Source: Herminiimonas sp. CN (lineage in GTDB: Bacteria; Pseudomonadota; Gammaproteobacteria; Burkholderiales; Burkholderiaceae_D). From it: a stretch of 38,543 bases of DNA. The notes under the pieces were generated by a model. It saw only the letters and a program-made list of their open reading frames with translations, was not told the origin of the DNA and did no database searches. The translations under genes and the position numbers were made by a program. This document shows positions 1-9,272 of this stretch, piece by piece (position 1 is the first letter of the stretch; every line of letters starts with the position of its first letter). The stretch spans positions 1-38,543 of the forward strand of contig NZ_AVCC01000027.1 of the NCBI RefSeq assembly GCF_000622895.1. Reading direction: 5' to 3'.

Positions 1-40
1 AAATGTGATGCTATTAAGTCATTGCATTGGGGTACTATTC

Positions 41-70
41 TATGTAAGCAATATGTAAGCAATATGTAAG
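41..70. repeat. 11-bp tandem direct repeat upstream of the chemoreceptor
   Basis: The unit TATGTAAGCAA occurs 2.7 times in a row, which puts TGTAAG on the same helix face three times at an 11-bp period. Direct heptamer repeats at 11-bp spacing are typical of sites for OmpR/PhoB-type response regulators; that reading is inference. The repeat lies about 120 bp upstream of the chemoreceptor start. Confidence 0.7.
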
Positions 71-160
71 AAATAAGCAGCAAGCAGTAAGCAGGCGGGA
101 CTGATCATGCCGGCGATCGGTGGGCGGGTGGGAGCGGCCGACCGTGGGGCCTTCGGAAAC

Positions 161-182
161 ATCAATAAAAAATCAATAAAAG
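161..182. repeat. Two 11-bp tandem repeats next to the chemoreceptor start
   Basis: ATCAATAAAAA is followed directly by ATCAATAAAAG, ending eight bases before the ATG. The pair is AT-rich in a GC-rich region and occupies the place where a ribosome binding site would be expected; no good Shine-Dalgarno sequence is seen there. Confidence 0.6.
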
Positions 183-190
183 ACTGAGCC

Positions 191-2242
191 ATGCCAAATT
201 ATCTTCGATCCGGAACTGGAACTGCAAGCAGCGCTATGCAACAACCGCATGATGCGCACAGCGCAGGTTTCCCGGCCTCTCATGGGATCTGGGGGCCGGG
301 CGTCAGAACCTTTCGCAATCTGCGCTTCACGGCCAAGGCCGCGATCATTTCGCTGGCCTTCATGTTGCCGATGCTGGCTCTGATAGGCTGGCTGCTGAAT
401 GCGGAAGTCGAGCAGGCAGTGCAGGCGCGCATGGATGCGACCCGCCAGCATGTCGAAATCGCGCACGGCATTCTGGCTTGGGCGCACGGCCAGGAGACTT
501 CCGGCAAGCTGCCCCGCGCGCAGGCACAGGACATGGCGAAGCAGTCGATTGCGCGGCTGCGCTACGATGGCAGCGAATACTTCTGGATCAATGACATGCA
601 GCCGCGCATGATCATGCACCCGTTCAAGCCGGAGCTCGATGGCAAGGACATCGGCAGCATCAAGGATCCCAATGGCTTTGCGCTGTTCAATGCCTTCGTC
701 GCCACCGTGCGCAAGGATGGCAAGGGTTTCGTCTCCTATCAGTGGCCCAAGCCCGGCAGCGACGCGCCGGTAGACAAGATCTCATACGTTCAGGGTTTCG
801 AGCCCTGGGGTTGGGTCATCGGCTCCGGCATCTACATAGGCGACCTGCAGCAGAAGTCGGTGCATCGTTTGTCGTGGGTGGGCGGCATCATCGCCATTGC
901 ACTGCTCATAGAGGCTTATCTGTTCCTCAGTTTCTATTACGCGATGGACAGCGGCCTGAAGGAAGCCCGGCGCCACCTGCATGCGATGGCCGAGGGCGAC
1001 CTCAGCACGACGCCCGCGCCCTGGGGGCGTGATGAAACCGCGCAATTGATGGTCGATTTGCGCAATATGCAGGATGCGCTGCGCGGCATGGTGCTGCGGG
1101 TGCGCCGTTCCAGCGACGAGATCGTGCATTCGAGCAGCGAGATCGCCAGCGGCGCGATAGATCTCTCGGTGCGCACCGAGCAGGCTGCCAGCAATCTGGA
1201 AGAGTCCGCCGCCTCGATGGAGGAGCTCACCTCGACGGTAGGCAACACTGCCGAGCATACTGCCGAAGCCTCGCAAGTGGCGCGCCGTAATGCACAGGCC
1301 GCCACCGACGGCGGGCGCGTGATGCTGGAGGTGGTTGCGACGATGGACGGCATTCGCACTTCCTCGGCCAAGATCGGGGAAATCATCGGCACCATCGACG
1401 GCATTGCCTTCCAGACCAACATCCTGGCGTTGAATGCCGCCGTCGAGGCGGCACGGGCCGGCGAGCAGGGTCGCGGCTTCGCGGTGGTGGCCAGCGAAGT
1501 GCGCATGCTGGCGCAACGCAGCACGGACGCTGCCAAGGAGATCAAGGCCCTGATTGGCCGCAGCGTCGAGCAGGTCGAAGTCGGCACCGACATCGTTAGA
1601 AAGGCCGGTGCATCCATCGAGGAGATCGTCACGTCATCGCAACGGGTCAACCATCTGCTGGGCGAGGTCGCGAGTGGCGCGCGTGAGCAAAGCCAGGGCA
1701 TCATTCAGATAGGCCAGGCGGTGCAGGACCTGGACCGCATGACGCAACAAAACGCAACGCTGGTCGAGGAGAGCGCGACCGCAGCTTCGGCCATGAAAGA
1801 TCAGGCCTATACTTTGGCCGAGGAGGTTTCGCACTTCAGGCTGCCGGTCGGGCTCGCGCTGCACGCGCAACAGGCCCCAGGCAATTCGGCCGACTTCGAC
1901 TTCGATGCGGCGATCGACGCGCACCACCAATGGAAGGTCAAGCTGCGCAGGGCGATTGCCGACCAGCAGAAGCTCGACGCCGACGCCATCTGCCGCGATG
2001 ACCAATGCCCGCTGGGAAAATGGATTCACGGACCCGGCGGCGCACTCTGGGGCCGGCGGCCCTTGTTCGCGGAGCTGTTAAGCAAGCATGCCGAATTCCA
2101 TCGGACCGCCGGCGGCGTCGCGAAGAAGATCAATGCCGGTCAGTATTCGGATGCCGAACGGCTGATCGACTCAGGTTCGCCGTTTGCGAAAATCTCGACT
2201 GAAGTTGCCACCATCCTCAGCAGCGCCAAAATGGGCCTGTAA
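191..2242 (+). CDS. Methyl-accepting chemotaxis protein with sCache and CZB domains
   Basis: Transmembrane chemoreceptor that passes a ligand signal to CheA/CheW. A first membrane segment lies near residues 47-68, then a periplasmic region of the single-Cache type (about 70-225, with YFWINDMQPRMIMHP), a second membrane segment (about 228-251), HAMP, and a cytoplasmic signalling hairpin with the conserved tip around residues 397-450 (IAFQTNILALNAAVEAARAG). The last 110 residues match a CZB chemoreceptor zinc-binding domain: H578 or H579, C606 in CPLGKW, and H633 and H637 in HAEFH are the expected zinc ligands. CZB receptors are known to sense zinc state or oxidants such as HOCl; which signal applies here is not visible. 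The start is uncertain: about 45 residues precede the first membrane segment, and a second ATG lies at 236. No other chemotaxis gene is nearby. Confidence 0.93.
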   Translation: MPNYLRSGTGTASSAMQQPHDAHSAGFPASHGIWGPGVRTFRNLRFTAKAAIISLAFMLPMLALIGWLLNAEVEQAVQARMDATRQHVEIAHGILAWAHGQETSGKLPRAQAQDMAKQSIARLRYDGSEYFWINDMQPRMIMHPFKPELDGKDIGSIKDPNGFALFNAFVATVRKDGKGFVSYQWPKPGSDAPVDKISYVQGFEPWGWVIGSGIYIGDLQQKSVHRLSWVGGIIAIALLIEAYLFLSFYYAMDSGLKEARRHLHAMAEGDLSTTPAPWGRDETAQLMVDLRNMQDALRGMVLRVRRSSDEIVHSSSEIASGAIDLSVRTEQAASNLEESAASMEELTSTVGNTAEHTAEASQVARRNAQAATDGGRVMLEVVATMDGIRTSSAKIGEIIGTIDGIAFQTNILALNAAVEAARAGEQGRGFAVVASEVRMLAQRSTDAAKEIKALIGRSVEQVEVGTDIVRKAGASIEEIVTSSQRVNHLLGEVASGAREQSQGIIQIGQAVQDLDRMTQQNATLVEESATAASAMKDQAYTLAEEVSHFRLPVGLALHAQQAPGNSADFDFDAAIDAHHQWKVKLRRAIADQQKLDADAICRDDQCPLGKWIHGPGGALWGRRPLFAELLSKHAEFHRTAGGVAKKINAGQYSDAERLIDSGSPFAKISTEVATILSSAKMGL

Positions 2243-2268
2243 GAGCAGGAAAATAAGAGGCAGGCGAT

Positions 2269-2330
2269 TGGCCGTTCGGTTCAGCGGCCATGCCCCCTGA
2301 GGCGTGGCGTCCCCCTCGCGCAGGCGGGGG
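2269..2330. terminator. Hairpins after the chemoreceptor gene (possible terminator or REP-like)
   Basis: Two inverted repeats follow the chemoreceptor stop: TGGCCG/CGGCCA (2269-2290) and CCCCC/GGGGG (2311-2330). Neither has a T-tract, so Rho-independent termination is doubtful; they may be a REP-like pair. Confidence 0.3.
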
Positions 2331-2413
2331 CTGCGGTGACTTGTGGCAGCGGAATGGGAAATCAGGAGTAGTCCGCGTTTTCCGTGCGGCATACCGGCCT
2401 ATCCGCACATCAT

Positions 2414-2484
2414 ATACATGCCTCTGTATATATTTAAGTCGCAGTAAATTCATGCGAAAAATGCATGATTTTTATGCGTACTCC
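2414..2484 (+). repeat. Dispersed 70-bp intergenic element, copy A
   Basis: 71 bp. The left palindrome TATACA-N6-TGTATA spans 2413-2430, the core CGCAGT starts at offset 26, TGCG falls at the second block, and a GCAT-N7-ATGC hairpin (2463-2477) precedes the right end GTACTCC. It lies between the convergent chemoreceptor and BenE genes, and its last base touches the benE stop codon. It is AT-rich in a GC-rich surround. Confidence 0.75.
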
Positions 2485-3663
2485 CTATTTTTTACTTTTG
2501 CGCCCGGCCAGCATCAGGAGCAGCGCCAGCACCCCGGCGAGCAGGCCCCAGAAGGCCGAGCCGATGCCGAACAGGGTGATGCCGGAGGCGGTGACCAGAA
2601 AGGTGACCAGCGCCGGTTCGCGCTCGCCTTCCCTGGCCAGCGCCGCGGCCAGCCCGTTGCCGATGGTGCCGAACAGCGCCAGGCCGGCGATCACCTGCAC
2701 CAGTTCTTTCGGCAGCGCGGCAAACACCGCCGCCACGGTGGCGCCGAACAGGCCGATCAGCAGGTAAAACGCGCCGGCCGCGACCGCCGCCACATAACGC
2801 CGCGCCGGGTCTTCGTGCGCTTCGCGCCCCATGCAGATGGCGGCGGTGATCGCCGCCAGGTTCAGCGCATAGGCACCGAACGGCGCCAGCAGCAGGGTGG
2901 TGCTGCCGGTCCAGCCGATCAGCGGCGAAATCGGCACGGTATAGCCGGAGGCGCGGATCACCGCCACGCCCGGCATGTTTTGCGACGCCATGGTGACGAT
3001 GAACAGCGGCAGCGCGATGCCGATGATGGCGCTGACGGAAAACTGCGGCGTGGTCCAGAGCGGCTGCGCCAGTTCCAGCGTGATGCCGTCCAGCTGCAGC
3101 AGCCCTTGCGCGGCGGCGATCGCGCTGCCGACCGCCAGCGCCGAAATCACCGCATAGCGCGGCAACAGCCGGCGCGCCAGCAGGTAGGTACAGAACATCG
3201 CAAACGCCAGCAGGAACTGGGTCTGCATCGCCGCGAACACATCCAGCCCGAAGCGCAGCAGCACCCCGGCCAGCATGCCGGAGGCGAGCGACATCGGAAT
3301 CCGCTTGATGCTGCGCTCGAACCCGCCGGTGAAGCCGAACAGCGCCATCAGCAGCGCCGACACCATGAAGGCGCCGATCGCCTGCGCCATCGGCACCCCG
3401 GCGCCGGCGGAAATCAGCATCGCCGCGCCCGGGGTCGACCAGGCGGTGACGACCGGCACCTTGAAGCGCAGCGACAGCAGGATGCAGGTCGCGCCCATGC
3501 CGAGGCCGAGCGCCCACATCCACGACGCCACCTCGGCCGGCGTGGCGCCGAACGCATGCGCGGCCTGGAACACGATCACGGCCGAGCTGGTGAAGCCCAC
3601 CAGCACGGTGACGAAGCCGGCAATCAGGGCCGACAGCGAGAAATCTTTAACAAAGCTCATCAT
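2485..3663 (-). CDS. benE: BenE-family benzoate/H+ symporter
   Basis: Inner-membrane transporter of the BenE/YdcO family, 392 residues, hydrophobic throughout with about a dozen membrane segments. Family-typical stretches include STPGAAMLISAGAG near residue 75, MASQNMPGVAVIRASGY near 230 and the C-terminal FGIGSAFWGLLAGVLALLL. The family is known for proton-coupled benzoate uptake, but many members have untested substrates, and no benzoate catabolic gene is in the window. A small cupin gene lies 39 bp upstream on the same strand, so the two are probably co-transcribed. There are two adjacent ATG codons at the start (3663 or 3660). Confidence 0.88.
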   Translation of the reverse strand: MMSFVKDFSLSALIAGFVTVLVGFTSSAVIVFQAAHAFGATPAEVASWMWALGLGMGATCILLSLRFKVPVVTAWSTPGAAMLISAGAGVPMAQAIGAFMVSALLMALFGFTGGFERSIKRIPMSLASGMLAGVLLRFGLDVFAAMQTQFLLAFAMFCTYLLARRLLPRYAVISALAVGSAIAAAQGLLQLDGITLELAQPLWTTPQFSVSAIIGIALPLFIVTMASQNMPGVAVIRASGYTVPISPLIGWTGSTTLLLAPFGAYALNLAAITAAICMGREAHEDPARRYVAAVAAGAFYLLIGLFGATVAAVFAALPKELVQVIAGLALFGTIGNGLAAALAREGEREPALVTFLVTASGITLFGIGSAFWGLLAGVLALLLMLAGRKSKK

Positions 3664-3702
3664 CGATCGGGGGAAGGCGGAATGGCGGGGCCGGATTGCC
3701 GG

Positions 3703-3993
3703 TTACGGTTTCAGTTCGATCTCGACGAAGACGAATTCATGCGGATTGATATTGACCACATTGTGCTCGGTGCCGACGCTGCGGGTGTACGACTGGCCGG
3801 CGGTAATGTCGACGGTGCGGTTGCCGTCCTTGATTTCCAGCAGCAGCTGGCCGCTGGTCTGCGGCACCACCACATAGTCGTAGCCGTGGCAGTGCCAGCC
3901 GGTTTCGGCGCCGGGCGGGAAGCGCCATTCGGTCACGGTGACGCGCTGATTGTCGATTTGTACGGTCGGTATTGCCGCTACGCGCTGCTGCAT
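3703..3993 (-). CDS. Small cupin-domain protein
   Basis: A 96-residue single-domain cupin. The first cupin motif is visible as GAETGWHCHGYDYVVV (metal-binding HxH) with the acidic/Gln region following, and the second half has the GTEHNVVNINPHEFVFVEIEL strand pair. Such proteins bind a metal or small molecule; the substrate cannot be read from sequence. A good ribosome site (GGGAG) precedes the ATG. It is the first gene of the likely cupin-benE pair, so a role linked to the transported compound is plausible. Confidence 0.82.
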   Translation of the reverse strand: MQQRVAAIPTVQIDNQRVTVTEWRFPPGAETGWHCHGYDYVVVPQTSGQLLLEIKDGNRTVDITAGQSYTRSVGTEHNVVNINPHEFVFVEIELKP

Positions 3994-4122
3994 TGCTGTA
4001 CTCCCTGGTGTGAATGAAATGGTTCGGTTGGATTTCGACCCGCCTGCGGCCCGCCGGACTGGACCCGGTCAGCGCCGCATGATCCTGGCCGGCCGCATAT
4101 CGGGGTGCGCGGCGTCCACTTA

Positions 4123-4191
4123 GGACAGCATGGGTATTTTTAGTTTTCGCCTATTTTATATGCGGGAAACCCCAATTTTTTCTTATACCCC
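4123..4191 (+). repeat. Dispersed 70-bp intergenic element, copy G
   Basis: 69 bp. The left palindrome is degenerate (GGACAG-N5-GGTATTTT), the core CGCCTATTTTATATGCGG begins at offset 25 and the right end is TATACCCC. It lies just downstream of the ampG stop codon (4202-4200) and upstream of the cupin gene. Confidence 0.6.
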
Positions 4192-4199
4192 GCATATTT

Positions 4200-5456
4200 T
4201 TAACCGGCTGGCTGGTCGCCGTTCCACGGCGCCACGCGCGGCAGCATCAGCATCCCCGGCAGCGCCAGCAGGAAGCACAGCAGGAAGAACAGGAACCAGC
4301 CGGTCTCGGCCACGATGAAGCCGACCGAGGCGTTGATGAAGGTGCGCGGCACCGCCGACAGGCTGGTGAACAGCGCGAACTGGGTGGCGGTGTAGCGCGG
4401 GTCGGTGGTTTTGGCGATGTAGGCGACGAAGGCGGCGGTGCCCAGGCCGACCCCGAACGCTTCGAAACCGATCACCGCTGCCAGCAGGATCACGCTGGCG
4501 CCGGCCTGCGCCAGCCAGGCGAAACCGAGGATCGCCACCGCCTGCGCGACGCCGAAAATCCACAGGCCGCGGTTGATGCCGAGCTGCACCATCCAGACCC
4601 CGCCGATGACGCCGCCGGCGATGCTGGCCCAGAAACCGGTGGCCTTGGCGACTGCGCCGATCTGCGTCATCGAGAAGCCGAGATCGAGGTAGAACTTGGT
4701 CGCCAGCGCGGTAGCCATGCTGTCGCCCAGCTTGTACAGGAAGATGAAGCCGAGTATCCACAGCGCGCCGCGCCAGCCGTCGCGGTCGATGAATTCGCGC
4801 AACGGCAGCACTACCGCTTCGCGCATGTTGCGCGGCGGGGTGCCGTACACCGCAGGTTCCTTGATCAGCAGCGTGCAAATCAATCCAGGCAGCATGAAGG
4901 CGGCGGTGATCCAGAATACCGGCTGCCATGCCATCAGATCGGCCAGGATCAGCGACAGCGCGCCCGGCACCATGCCGGCCACCTTGTAGGCGTTGACATA
5001 GATCGCGCTGCCCAGGCCCTGCTCGTTGTCGGGCAGGATTTCGCGCCGGTAGGCGTCGATCACGATGTCCTGGCTGGCCGACAGGAAGGCCAGCAGCGCG
5101 GCAACAAAGGCAATCGCCGGCAGCTGCGTCAGCGGGTTCAGCATGCCCATCGCGCCGATGCCGAGGAACAGCGCGGTCTGGGTGAGCGCCATCCAGCCGC
5201 GGCGCCGCCCCAGCCTGCCGAAGCTGTAGCGGTCCATCAGCGGCGACCACAGGAACTTCCAGGTGTAGGGGAACATCACCAGCGCGAACAGGCCGAGGGT
5301 CTTGACGTTCAGCCCCGACTTGGCCAGCCAGGCCTGCATCAGGCTGAGCAGGATGAACAGCGGCAAGCCGGAACTGAAGCCGAGGAACACGCAGATCAGG
5401 GCGCGGCGGTTCAGATAGCTGTGCCAGCTGGCGGCGGGGGTGGAACTGTCTGTCAT
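4200..5456 (-). CDS. ampG: AmpG-family muropeptide MFS permease
   Basis: A 418-residue major facilitator protein with about 12 membrane segments, resembling AmpG, which imports anhydro-muropeptides from the periplasm for cell-wall recycling. Typical stretches are GFSSGLPLFILLSLMQAWL near residue 27, PLMDRY at about 72-77, and SASQDIVIDAYRREIL near 126-141, a signature of the AmpG/acetyl-CoA transporter group. It starts only 4 bp after metW and is the last gene of the metX-metW-ampG unit, an arrangement seen in other betaproteobacteria. Dispersed element G lies at its 3' end. Confidence 0.9.
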   Translation of the reverse strand: MTDSSTPAASWHSYLNRRALICVFLGFSSGLPLFILLSLMQAWLAKSGLNVKTLGLFALVMFPYTWKFLWSPLMDRYSFGRLGRRRGWMALTQTALFLGIGAMGMLNPLTQLPAIAFVAALLAFLSASQDIVIDAYRREILPDNEQGLGSAIYVNAYKVAGMVPGALSLILADLMAWQPVFWITAAFMLPGLICTLLIKEPAVYGTPPRNMREAVVLPLREFIDRDGWRGALWILGFIFLYKLGDSMATALATKFYLDLGFSMTQIGAVAKATGFWASIAGGVIGGVWMVQLGINRGLWIFGVAQAVAILGFAWLAQAGASVILLAAVIGFEAFGVGLGTAAFVAYIAKTTDPRYTATQFALFTSLSAVPRTFINASVGFIVAETGWFLFFLLCFLLALPGMLMLPRVAPWNGDQPAG

Positions 5457-5460
5457 CGCA

Positions 5461-6063
5461 TCATTTTTTCTGCAGCCGGAACACCGCCAGGTTGCCGCGC
5501 CAGTTCGGCAGGAAGGTTACCGGCCGGCCGTCGTGCAGCGCCACGCATTCGATCACCTGCAGCCCGACCTGGTCGGCCAGTTCCTCGAAGTCGTAAATGG
5601 TGGCGCAGCGGATGTTCGGGGTGTCGTACCATTCGTACGGCAGCGCTTTGGAGACCGGCATGCGGCCGCCGATCAGCGCCAGGCGGTGCGGCCAGTAGGC
5701 GAAATTCGGGAAGGAGACGATCGCTTCGCGCCCGACCCGGGCGATGTCGCGCAGGATCGCCTCCACATTCACCATCATCTGCAGCGACGACAGGCACAGC
5801 ACGCTATCGAACGCCTTGTCGGCAAAGATCGCCAGCCCGTTTTCCATATTCTGCTGGATCACGTTGATGCCGCGCCGGGTCGAGGCCAGCACCCGCGCGT
5901 CGGCGATTTCGATGCCGTAGCCGCTGCACTGCTTGTCGGTCTGCAGATAATCGAGCATCACGCCGTCGCCGCAGCCGACGTCGAGAATGTGCGCGCCCGG
6001 TTTGATCCAGTGCGCGATGAAGGCCAGGTCGGGGCGCAGCACGCTGAGTTCCTTGAAGTTCAT
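5461..6063 (-). CDS. metW: MetW methyltransferase-like partner of MetX
   Basis: A 200-residue class I SAM-methyltransferase fold protein; motif I is [13 protein letters not shown] near residue 29. MetW proteins are always found with MetX and are thought to assist homoserine acylation in methionine synthesis, though the exact reaction is not settled. The start ATG at 6063 overlaps the metX stop in an ATGA arrangement, which argues for translational coupling and for this start over longer in-frame extensions into metX. Confidence 0.93.
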   Translation of the reverse strand: MNFKELSVLRPDLAFIAHWIKPGAHILDVGCGDGVMLDYLQTDKQCSGYGIEIADARVLASTRRGINVIQQNMENGLAIFADKAFDSVLCLSSLQMMVNVEAILRDIARVGREAIVSFPNFAYWPHRLALIGGRMPVSKALPYEWYDTPNIRCATIYDFEELADQVGLQVIECVALHDGRPVTFLPNWRGNLAVFRLQKK

Positions 6064-7199
6064 GCGCACTCCAGTGCAATGCGGTCGTAGTAGGCGCGCA
6101 CCAGATCGTGGTAGCGCGGGTCTTCCAGCAGAAAGGCGTCGTGGCCGTGCGGCGCATCGATCTCGGCATAGGTCACGCGGCGCCGGTTGTTGACCAGCGC
6201 CTGCACCATTTCGCGGCTGCGCTCGGGCGCAAAGCGCCAGTCGGTCGAAAACGACACCAGCAGGAACTGCGCCCGGGTGTCGGCCAGCGCGCAAGTCAGG
6301 TCGCCGCCGCAGGCGCGCGCCGGGTCGAAATAATCGAGTGCCTTGGTGATCAGCAGATAGGTGTTGGCATCGAAGTATTCGGAAAATTTCAGGCCCTGGT
6401 AGCGCAGATAGGATTCGATCTCGAAATCGACCCCGAAGCCGAACTGGTAATCGCCGGTGCGCGCAGTGTCACGCAACTTGCGGCCGAATTTCTCGGCCAT
6501 GTCGTCGTCCGACAGGTAGGTGATGTGGCCGATCATGCGCGCCACCGACAGGCCGTTTTTCGGCACCACGCCGTGCGCGTAATAATCGCCGCCGTGGAAA
6601 TCGGGATCGGTCAGGATCGCCTGCCGCGCGACGTCGTTGAAGGCGATATTCTGCGCCGACAGCTTCGGGGTGGAGGCGACGATCACGCAGTGCCGCAGCC
6701 GCGCCGGGTACATGATGCTCCAGGCCAGCGCCTGCATGCCGCCCAGCGAGCCGCCCATCACCGCCGCGAATTGGGCAATGCCGAGCGCGTCCGCCAGCCG
6801 CGCTTGCGCATGGACCCAGTCTTCGACGGTAACCACCGGAAACGCCGCACCGTAGGGTTTGCCGCTGGCCGGATTGATATGCATCGGCCCGGTCGAGCCG
6901 AAGCAGGAGCCGAGGTTGTTGACGCCGATGACGAAGAACCGGTCGGTGTCGAGCGCCTTGCCCGGCCCTACCATGTTGTCCCACCAGCCGGCGCTTTTGG
7001 GCTGGCCGGCATACACGCCGGCCACGTGGTGCGAGGCGTTCAGCGCGTGGCACACCAGCACCGCGTTGGAGCGTTCGGCATTGAGCGTGCCGTAAGTTTC
7101 GTACATCAGCGTGTAATCGGCCAGCGCCGCGCCGCTCTGCAGCGGCAGCGGGTCGGCAAAGTGCATCGATTGCGGGGTAACGATTCCGAGGGATGGCAT
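6060..7199 (-). CDS. metX: Homoserine O-acyltransferase MetX
   Basis: Alpha/beta-hydrolase enzyme for the first committed step of methionine synthesis, acylating homoserine. The catalytic triad is visible with the start used here: nucleophile S151 in [10 protein letters not shown]320 in STDWRFAP and H353 in HGHDAFL. Betaproteobacterial enzymes of this group paired with MetW are often assigned as succinyl- rather than acetyltransferases; the donor is not decided here. The reading frame opens at 7238, but homologues begin at the [10 protein letters not shown] stretch, so ATG 7199 (379 residues) is preferred. It is first in the metX-metW-ampG operon. Confidence 0.94.
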   Translation of the reverse strand: MPSLGIVTPQSMHFADPLPLQSGAALADYTLMYETYGTLNAERSNAVLVCHALNASHHVAGVYAGQPKSAGWWDNMVGPGKALDTDRFFVIGVNNLGSCFGSTGPMHINPASGKPYGAAFPVVTVEDWVHAQARLADALGIAQFAAVMGGSLGGMQALAWSIMYPARLRHCVIVASTPKLSAQNIAFNDVARQAILTDPDFHGGDYYAHGVVPKNGLSVARMIGHITYLSDDDMAEKFGRKLRDTARTGDYQFGFGVDFEIESYLRYQGLKFSEYFDANTYLLITKALDYFDPARACGGDLTCALADTRAQFLLVSFSTDWRFAPERSREMVQALVNNRRRVTYAEIDAPHGHDAFLLEDPRYHDLVRAYYDRIALECA

Positions 7200-7273
7200 G
7201 TTGTTCAAGGTTAAGGCCGCTTTTGCGATGACATGCAAAGCGCTGCCGTGAGTCGAAAAAGGCTTCAGAATGC

Positions 7274-7306
7274 AAAAAGCCCGATAGCTATCAGCTAAAT
7301 CGGGCT
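7274..7306 (-). terminator. Rho-independent terminator of the PTS operon
   Basis: AGCCCGAT (7278-7285) pairs with ATCGGGCT (7299-7306), with an inner AGCT/AGCT pair, and on the minus strand the stem is followed by TTTTTGC. It lies after ptsI and before metX, so it separates the two units. Confidence 0.85.
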
Positions 7307-7445
7307 AAATCAGGGCTTGTTTGCAACTGCAAGCACGCTTTAGCCGTATTTATGCGGGAGCAGCCATCCGGCTTTTCCCTCGCGCCCGCAAGCTGATATC
7401 AAATCGGCGCAACAGCAGCAAGAATAACCAACTCTGCGGCGATCG

Positions 7446-9209
7446 TCAAACAGCCGCCGGCACTTCGGCCAGCTGGCCGATCATCTGCCGGATCGCTGCC
7501 GGATCGTCGCTGCGCAGGATTTTCCTGACCAGCGGCGTAATGCGCTCGAGGTCGCAGCCCAGCACTTCCTGCTTGACCGGCAACAGTTGCGCGGCCGGCA
7601 TCGACAGTTCGCGAAACCCCATCCCCAGCAGCAGCCGGGTCAGCTTGGCGTCGCCCGCCATGCCGCCGCAAATCGAGACCGGAATCCCGGCCTTGGCGGC
7701 GGCGGCGGCCGTCATTGCCAGCAACAGCAGCACGGCCGGGTGGGTCGGGTCGTACAGATGCGCGACTTCGTGGTCCGAGCGGTCGATCGCCAGCGTGTAC
7801 TGGATCAGGTCGTTGGTGCCGATCGACAGGAAATCCATGTGGCGCACGAAGGTCGGCAGCATCAGCGCCGCCGCCGGCACTTCGATCATCGCGCCGATCT
7901 TGATCTCGGCATCGAATTTCTGGCCGGCCTTGAGCAGTTGCGCCTTGGCCTGGTTGATCATGGCCATGGTCTGGCTGATCTCGAAGCTGTGCGACAGCAT
8001 CGGGATCAGCAGCTTGACGGGGCCGAAAGCGGAGGCGCGCAGGATTGCGCGCAACTGGGTCAGGAACAGTTGCGGCTCGGCCATGCAGTAGCGGATTGCG
8101 CGCAAGCCCAGCGCCGGGTTGGTCGCGGTCTGGTCGAAGCCCTTCAGCCGCTTGTCGGCGCCGATATCGAGCGTGCGGATCGTCACCGGGCGCCCTTTCA
8201 TCGTCAGCACCGCACGCCGGTAGGCGTCGAACTGCTCTTCTTCCGACGGCAGCTTGCTGGCGTAGCCGCTATGCCCCATGAACAGGAATTCGGAACGGAA
8301 CAGGCCGATGCCGTTGGCGCCGGCTTCCATCGCCGCCGCGCAATCCTCCGGCAGTTCGATGTTGGCCAGCAGCGTGACGGCGGTGCCGTCGAGGGTCACG
8401 GCCGGGGTTTTTTTCAGTTTACTGAGCTTTTTGCGCTCGCGCTGGGCTTTGGCCTGCATTTCGCGATACTGGTGCAGTATCAGTGGGCTCGGATTGACCA
8501 TCACCACGCCGCTGTCGCCGTCGATGATCAGCCAGTCGTCCTGCTTGATCAGCAGCGAGGCGTTCGACAACCCGACTGCGGCCGGAATGTCGAGGCTGCG
8601 CGCCACCAGCGTGGTGTGCGAATTCTGCCCGCCGGCATCGGTGGCGATGCCGGCGAACGCGCGGTTGCGAAATTGCAGCATGTCGGCCGGAGAAATGTCA
8701 TGCGCGACCACAATCAGGCTGGCATGGGATTCGTCAACGTCGCTGGTTGCCGGCAACAGCTGGGCGGTGCCGGTCAGGACCTTCAATACGCGTTCGGCGA
8801 CCTGCTGGATGTCGGCCTTGCGGGCGCGCAGATACGGGTCTTCGATCTCGTCGAACTGGCTGCTCAACTGGTCGATCTGGGTCACCAGCGCCCATTCGGC
8901 GTTGTAGTGGCGGCTGCGGATGATGTCCAGCGGCGCTTCCGCCAGCAGCGGGTCGGACAGGATCAGGATATGGATGTCGATGAACGCGCCCAGTTCGGGC
9001 GGGGCGTCGGCCGGCAGATCCTCCCAGATGGTGCGCAATTCCTGGTGTACCACCGCGAACGCATTTTGCAGCCGCCGCACCTCGGCTTCCACCTGCGTTT
9101 GGCCGACCAGATAATGTTTTACATCCAGCGCAGCCGGCGTCAGCAAGTGGGCGCGGCCGACTGCAATGCCGCGGGAAACCGGAATGCCGTGGAGCGAAAA
9201 GGATGCCAT
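7446..9209 (-). CDS. ptsI: Phosphoenolpyruvate-protein phosphotransferase (PTS enzyme I)
   Basis: A 587-residue cytoplasmic enzyme that takes phosphate from PEP and passes it to HPr. The phosphorylated histidine is H198 in GGQNSHTTLVARSLDIPAAVG. The PEP-binding barrel shows the conserved FRSEFLFM, FGPVKLLIPML, EVPAAALM, LSIGTNDLIQYTLA and ICGGMAGD stretches. Length matches the family (about 575-590). It follows ptsH and the EIIA gene on the same strand and ends before a strong terminator. No EIIB or EIIC gene is nearby. Confidence 0.96.
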   Translation of the reverse strand: MASFSLHGIPVSRGIAVGRAHLLTPAALDVKHYLVGQTQVEAEVRRLQNAFAVVHQELRTIWEDLPADAPPELGAFIDIHILILSDPLLAEAPLDIIRSRHYNAEWALVTQIDQLSSQFDEIEDPYLRARKADIQQVAERVLKVLTGTAQLLPATSDVDESHASLIVVAHDISPADMLQFRNRAFAGIATDAGGQNSHTTLVARSLDIPAAVGLSNASLLIKQDDWLIIDGDSGVVMVNPSPLILHQYREMQAKAQRERKKLSKLKKTPAVTLDGTAVTLLANIELPEDCAAAMEAGANGIGLFRSEFLFMGHSGYASKLPSEEEQFDAYRRAVLTMKGRPVTIRTLDIGADKRLKGFDQTATNPALGLRAIRYCMAEPQLFLTQLRAILRASAFGPVKLLIPMLSHSFEISQTMAMINQAKAQLLKAGQKFDAEIKIGAMIEVPAAALMLPTFVRHMDFLSIGTNDLIQYTLAIDRSDHEVAHLYDPTHPAVLLLLAMTAAAAAKAGIPVSICGGMAGDAKLTRLLLGMGFRELSMPAAQLLPVKQEVLGCDLERITPLVRKILRSDDPAAIRQMIGQLAEVPAAV

Positions 9210-9272
9210 GGATGTGGTCTGCAGTAATGGGTTGAGATGGCCCGCACGGGTTGGCCGGTCGCGTACCGGCCC

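Noticed and set aside
29-70. A ninth, degenerate copy of the 70-bp element on the minus strand
   Set aside because: Only the right end (AGTACCCC) is similar; the core and left palindrome are not found at the fixed offsets.
93-122. Sigma-28 promoter for the chemoreceptor
   Set aside because: TAAG and GCCGGCGA are present but the spacing is about 17 rather than 15 bp and both halves are imperfect.
2290-4017. A 575-codon plus-strand frame opposite benE and the cupin gene
   Set aside because: Low-complexity Arg/Gln/His-rich translation, antisense to two well-supported genes.
7200-7320. SAM riboswitch upstream of metX
   Set aside because: The only strong structure there is a hairpin with a T-run that fits as the ptsI terminator; no SAM-riboswitch core was seen.
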